This document shows positions 60,151-64,000 of a stretch of 64,000 nucleotides of DNA, one piece after another. The notes under the pieces are model-generated. The model made no database searches, was not told the origin of the DNA, and saw only the letters and a program-made list of their open reading frames with translations. This stretch comes from Candidatus Nitrotoga sp. MKT (GTDB lineage Bacteria > Pseudomonadota > Gammaproteobacteria > Burkholderiales > Gallionellaceae). Location of the stretch: positions 62,001 to 126,000 of the forward strand of contig QFXH01000004.1 of assembly GCA_003402345.1 (NCBI GenBank). The letters are read 5' to 3'. Position numbers and translations under genes: made by a program. Each line of letters starts with the position of its first letter. The first letter of the stretch is position 1.

Positions 60151-62355
60151 ATGAGAAAGAACCTTCGCATCAAACTGGATCCGCGTGCTGAACTATTGTT
60201 GCAAGGGCGACTGCATAATCCCTTCGCTTATCTTGGCCCACATCAAGAAAAAGATAGATATGTAATACGGGTATTTAACCCTTACGCAAGTGAAATTTGG
60301 CTGAAAACCGCGCATGGCGGCGAGGCGCTGGAACGCGTTCATCCAGATGGTTTATTCGAATGGCATGGCAGCGAAGAACCGCACCACCCCTATAGTCTGC
60401 GCATCAAGGAAAACGGACCGGGACTAAACAACAGTATTGAGCGTTTGGTGCATGATTGCTATGCCTTTGCACCACAAATTTCCGATTTCGACCTGCACCT
60501 TTTTAACGAAGGAAAGTTACATCAGGCCTATCGAGTACTGGGCTCGCGTGCAATGCAAATTAACGGCATTCTGGGTGTGCGTTTTGCAGTGTGGGCACCG
60601 AATGCCGAGCGAGTCAGTGTGATAGGTGAATTTAACCGCTGGGATGGGCGCATCCATCCGATGGCGGCGCATGGTTCCAGCGGCGTGTGGGAGTTATTCA
60701 TCCCAGAAATTGAACAAGGCATGCTGTACAAATTTGAGATCCGCAATCACGCCGGCATCTTGCTGGTCAAAACCGACCCCTATGCCAACGCATTTGAATT
60801 ACGGCCTGGTACTGCCGCTCGTGCTGGATCTACTATCCGCCACCCATGGCAGGATGCAGAATGGATGGAGCAACGCGGCAAATGGGACTGGCTACACGCC
60901 CCTCTCAATGTCTACGAAATTCATGCTGGATCATGGAAGCGTCATCCAGATGGGCGTTGTTATACCTATCGCGAGCTGGCTGAAAACCTTGTCCCCTATA
61001 TCAAAGATATGGGCTATACCCACGTTGAACTAATGCCCATTTCGGAGCATCCACTTGACGAATCATGGGGTTACCAAGCGACCGGCTATTTCGCCGCAAC
61101 CAGCCGCTTCGGGTCACCTGATGATTTATGCCATTTCATAGATAACTGCCATCAAGCCGGAATTGGCGTGCTGCTCGACTGGGTGCCAGCACATTTCCCA
61201 CAAGACGCATTTGCGCTGGCCCATTTTGATGGCACCGCGCTATACGAACACGAAGATCCGCGCCTCGGTTTCCATCAAGACTGGGGTACGCACATCTTTA
61301 ACTATGGACGTAATGAGGTAAAAAGCTTTTTGTTGTCGAGTGCGCATTACTGGCTGTCGCAATTTCATTTCGATGGCCTGCGAGTGGATGCGGTGGCTTC
61401 CATGTTGTATCTCGATTATTCGCGTAAGGAAGGTGAATGGCTACCGAACAAATATGGCGGGCGGGAAAATCTCGAGGCCATCGAGTTCCTGCGCGAACTT
61501 AACATCATGGTGCATGACGTATTCCCAGGTGCATTGACCCTAGCCGAGGAATCCACCTCATGGCCGGGGGTTTCGCGCCCTGTTTATCTTGGCGGGCTCG
61601 GCTTTTCCATGAAGTGGAACATGGGCTGGATGAATGACACTCTTAGCTTCATGCAGTTAGACCCGATTCACCGCCGCTATCACCTTAATCAACTGACCTT
61701 TAGTCAGCTTTATGCTTATAGCGAAAACTTCATGTTGCCGTTTTCACATGATGAAATCGTACATGGCAAAGGTTCGTTACTCGACAAGATGCCCGGCGAT
61801 AACTGGCAGAAATTTGCCAACTTGCGGTTATTACTGACTTATCAAATGACAAATCCGGGCAAAAAGCTCAACTTCATGGGCAATGAATTCGGCCAAGGAC
61901 GGGAATGGAGATCGAGCTGGGAACTTGAATGGTGGCAACTCGGCCTGGAGCCGCATCGAGGCATACAAAACATGGTGCGCGATTTGAATCATTTTTACCG
62001 CGACTTACCGGCTTTATATGAACAGGACTTCGAACAAGATGGATTTTCCTGGATTGATTGTCAGGACGCCGAACGTTCACTACTTTCTTTCTTCCGCCGT
62101 GGACGAAATGGCGGGACAGTTATAGTTGCCTTTAATTTCACCCCAGTCCCACGCCACCGCTACCGCATCGGCGTTCCGTTCAATTGCACTTATCGGAAAA
62201 TTTTCAACAGTGATTCGCACTATTATGGCGGCAGCAATCTCGGAAACCCCAGCGAAATTCATGCCGAACTTCTACCCTGGATGGGACAGCCCTATTCCAT
62301 CGAGATAGAGTTGCCGCCGCTCGCAGGTATCATGCTAACGCCAGCACGGGCATAA
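60151..62355 (+). CDS. glgB: 1,4-alpha-glucan branching enzyme
   Basis: The 734-residue GH13 enzyme introduces alpha-1,6 branches into glycogen. N-terminal N1 and CBM48 domains (residues 1-230; [22 protein letters not shown]) precede the barrel. The barrel has the nucleophile aspartate in [14 protein letters not shown] (about 412), the acid/base glutamate in [10 protein letters not shown] (about 465), and [15 protein letters not shown] with the third acid. It ends with the usual C-domain ([13 protein letters not shown]). Length matches proteobacterial GlgB with the N1 domain. It is divergent from glgC. Confidence 0.96.
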   Translation: MRKNLRIKLDPRAELLLQGRLHNPFAYLGPHQEKDRYVIRVFNPYASEIWLKTAHGGEALERVHPDGLFEWHGSEEPHHPYSLRIKENGPGLNNSIERLVHDCYAFAPQISDFDLHLFNEGKLHQAYRVLGSRAMQINGILGVRFAVWAPNAERVSVIGEFNRWDGRIHPMAAHGSSGVWELFIPEIEQGMLYKFEIRNHAGILLVKTDPYANAFELRPGTAARAGSTIRHPWQDAEWMEQRGKWDWLHAPLNVYEIHAGSWKRHPDGRCYTYRELAENLVPYIKDMGYTHVELMPISEHPLDESWGYQATGYFAATSRFGSPDDLCHFIDNCHQAGIGVLLDWVPAHFPQDAFALAHFDGTALYEHEDPRLGFHQDWGTHIFNYGRNEVKSFLLSSAHYWLSQFHFDGLRVDAVASMLYLDYSRKEGEWLPNKYGGRENLEAIEFLRELNIMVHDVFPGALTLAEESTSWPGVSRPVYLGGLGFSMKWNMGWMNDTLSFMQLDPIHRRYHLNQLTFSQLYAYSENFMLPFSHDEIVHGKGSLLDKMPGDNWQKFANLRLLLTYQMTNPGKKLNFMGNEFGQGREWRSSWELEWWQLGLEPHRGIQNMVRDLNHFYRDLPALYEQDFEQDGFSWIDCQDAERSLLSFFRRGRNGGTVIVAFNFTPVPRHRYRIGVPFNCTYRKIFNSDSHYYGGSNLGNPSEIHAELLPWMGQPYSIEIELPPLAGIMLTPARA

Positions 62356-62418
62356 AACTAAGATTGCAAACGCTTTAGCGCCTTTTATTAACCTTTAAAA
62401 TTTATAACAAACAAGCGC

Positions 62419-62445
62419 ATTCTTCCCGTCTTTGCGGGAATGAAT
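62419..62445. repeat. REP-like hairpin between glgB and pgi
   Basis: ATTCTTCCCG-TCTTT-GCGGGAATGAAT is an imperfect stem-loop of the common ATTCCCGC...GCGGGAAT repeat type. It lies 64 bases after the glgB stop and could stabilise or end the transcript. Confidence 0.45.
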
Positions 62446-62508
62446 CAGGGAAATATTTTGCAAAATCGTCAATAATATAAATGTTCAATCGATAATTTTA
62501 AAACAACT

Positions 62509-64000
62509 ATGTCGACTCTAATCCATTCGCCAGCTTGGCAAGCTTTAACGGCTCATCAAACAGAAATAAACCAGCGGACCATGCGCGAAATGTTTTGCGA
62601 TGACCCGCAGCGTTTCGACAAATTCTCTTTGCAATTGGATGGCCTGCTGCTGGATTACTCGAAGAATCTCATTACCGCAGAAACACTCACGCTGTTGTTA
62701 AACCTTGCGCGCCAGTCAAAACTGGATGACTGGATTGTTCGCATGTTCAATGGCGACAAAATCAATTCTAGCGAACAGCGGGCGGCGCTACACACTGCAT
62801 TGCGAGCTCCCAGAAGCACTTCGGTGTATGTAGACGGAAAAGATGTTGTGCCGGACGTACATCGCGTACTGGATCATATCCGCCACTTCTCCGAAGCGGT
62901 TCGCAATGGAACGCTGTGTGGACATACCGGGAAACCATTCCGGAACGTGGTCAATATCGGTATCGGTGGTTCCGCTTTAGGGCCGCTTATGGTCAGCGAA
63001 GCGCTCAAACCTTATGGCAGCGCGCAACTGAACGTATATTTCGTTTCTAATGTGGATGCGACAGACTTGGCAGAAACATTAAAACGTCTCGATCCAGAAA
63101 CCACTCTTTTTATAATTAGCTCAAAAACATTTACCACACTGGAAACACTTACCAATGCCCATTCAGCGCGCGACTGGTTGGTTAAGCATTTAGGCGCTGA
63201 TGAAGTTGTCAGCAAGCACTTCGTTGCGATCTCAACCAACCTCACCGAGACATCTAAATTTGGCATTAACCCGGAGAATGTGTTTGAATTTTGGGATTGG
63301 GTTGGCGGCCGTTATTCATTGTGGTCAGCGATAGGTTTGCCCATTGCGCTTTATATTGGAATAAACAATTTTGAACGCCTGCTTGCTGGTGCCCATGCCA
63401 TGGACAAGCACTTTCGTGAAGCGCCCCTAGAACGCAACATGCCGGTAATACTGGGAATGCTTGGTATCTGGTACGCCAATTTTTTTGGTGCAGCTTCACA
63501 GGCCATCCTTCCCTACGATCAATATCTGCAACATTTCCCCGCTTATCTGCAACAGCTGGAAATGGAAAGCAATGGTAAACGCATAGACCGCAATGGGCAG
63601 GTCGTGGACTATGCCACCAGTATGGTAATTTGGGGCGAACCTGGCACCAACGGCCAACACTCCTTCTATCAACTGATACACCAGGGCACGCGCATGGTGC
63701 CTGCAGATTTCCTCGCGCCGATTACCAGCCACAACCCGATAGGCGAACACCATTCCATATTGCTGGCAAATTGTTTTGCACAGACCGAGGCATTGATGCT
63801 CGGTAAAACAACAGCGGAAGCACGTGCTGAACTTGAGCTGCAAGGTCTAAGTGGTGCAGCGCTGGAAACGCTGTTGCCGTACAAAGTGTTTCCGGGAAAC
63901 CGCCCAACCAACACTTTATTATTTGATCAGCTGGATCCATACACGATGGGAATGCTGGTTGCCCTTTACGAACATAAAGTGTTTGTGCAAAGCATAATCT
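62509..64000 (+). CDS. pgi: Glucose-6-phosphate isomerase, cut by window end
   Basis: This frame starts at ATG 62509 ([17 protein letters not shown]) and runs off the right edge after about 497 codons; the family is about 550 residues. It interconverts glucose-6-phosphate and fructose-6-phosphate. Signatures: [18 protein letters not shown], the phosphate-binding VNIGIGGS region, [16 protein letters not shown]-like (here [13 protein letters not shown]), [21 protein letters not shown] and [19 protein letters not shown] with the catalytic histidine. The next visible residues, [12 protein letters not shown], are the conserved near-C-terminal segment, so only about 50 residues are missing. Confidence 0.95.
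   Translation, partial: MSTLIHSPAWQALTAHQTEINQRTMREMFCDDPQRFDKFSLQLDGLLLDYSKNLITAETLTLLLNLARQSKLDDWIVRMFNGDKINSSEQRAALHTALRAPRSTSVYVDGKDVVPDVHRVLDHIRHFSEAVRNGTLCGHTGKPFRNVVNIGIGGSALGPLMVSEALKPYGSAQLNVYFVSNVDATDLAETLKRLDPETTLFIISSKTFTTLETLTNAHSARDWLVKHLGADEVVSKHFVAISTNLTETSKFGINPENVFEFWDWVGGRYSLWSAIGLPIALYIGINNFERLLAGAHAMDKHFREAPLERNMPVILGMLGIWYANFFGAASQAILPYDQYLQHFPAYLQQLEMESNGKRIDRNGQVVDYATSMVIWGEPGTNGQHSFYQLIHQGTRMVPADFLAPITSHNPIGEHHSILLANCFAQTEALMLGKTTAEARAELELQGLSGAALETLLPYKVFPGNRPTNTLLFDQLDPYTMGMLVALYEHKVFVQSII

Overview
The window reads as ordinary chromosome of a Gram-negative betaproteobacterium, most plausibly of the Gallionellaceae/Nitrosomonadales type. The indications are the succinylase-branch dap genes next to pilU and prmB, an LpxO-type lipid A hydroxylase, FadL and FlgA envelope proteins, PEP-CTERM proteins behind sigma-54-type promoters, and a GH57-containing glycogen cluster. 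Genus-level placement is inference. No rRNA, tRNA or CRISPR array was seen.

Layout. Positions 1-7.7 kb hold a truncated DUF3365 sensor gene, tmk with an EamA transporter, and a lysine/diaminopimelate run dapC-dapD-pilU-arsC like-dapE-prmB. Positions 7.8-15 kb hold an MgtA-type P-ATPase, a decayed small gene, a zinc-ribbon membrane gene whose broken inverted copy lies 3.3 kb away, ppsA, and a spermidine-synthase-like gene. Positions 15.4-24.8 kb hold a chemoreceptor, nnrD, purL, a MITE-like element and an exported catalase-peroxidase (katG). Positions 24.9-33.2 kb hold lpxO, an AI-2E-family permease, small membrane proteins, a MocR regulator, an AT-rich stretch with four DnaA-box-like sites, two PEP-CTERM genes and crcB.

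Positions 33.2-44.4 kb, all on the minus strand, form a near-complete fatty-acid beta-oxidation locus: fadE, fadD, thioesterase, fadL, fadB-like and fadA. A permuted ATP-grasp-like gene and crcB follow it. Positions 44.4-47.0 kb are an accessory patch: nested inverted-repeat elements, an orphan membrane gene bounded by integron-like core sites, an IS91-family remnant broken by a 26-bp duplication, and a toxin-antitoxin pair.

Positions 47.2-49.5 kb carry a reductase/sulfotransferase pair with an FNR-like box upstream. Positions 50-53 kb carry a translationally coupled HD-GYP/EAL pair for cyclic-di-GMP, preceded by a perfect 22-bp palindrome. Positions 53-64 kb carry flgA and a carbohydrate storage cluster: pgl, two GH57 enzymes, glgC, glgB and pgi (cut by the window end). 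With ppsA, the latter genes link gluconeogenesis to glycogen. No glgA or glgP is present here.

The strongest leads are the sigma-54 promoters of both PEP-CTERM genes, the DnaA-box cluster, the palindrome before the c-di-GMP pair, the SDR/sulfotransferase pair, and the possible integron-cassette structure at 45-47 kb.
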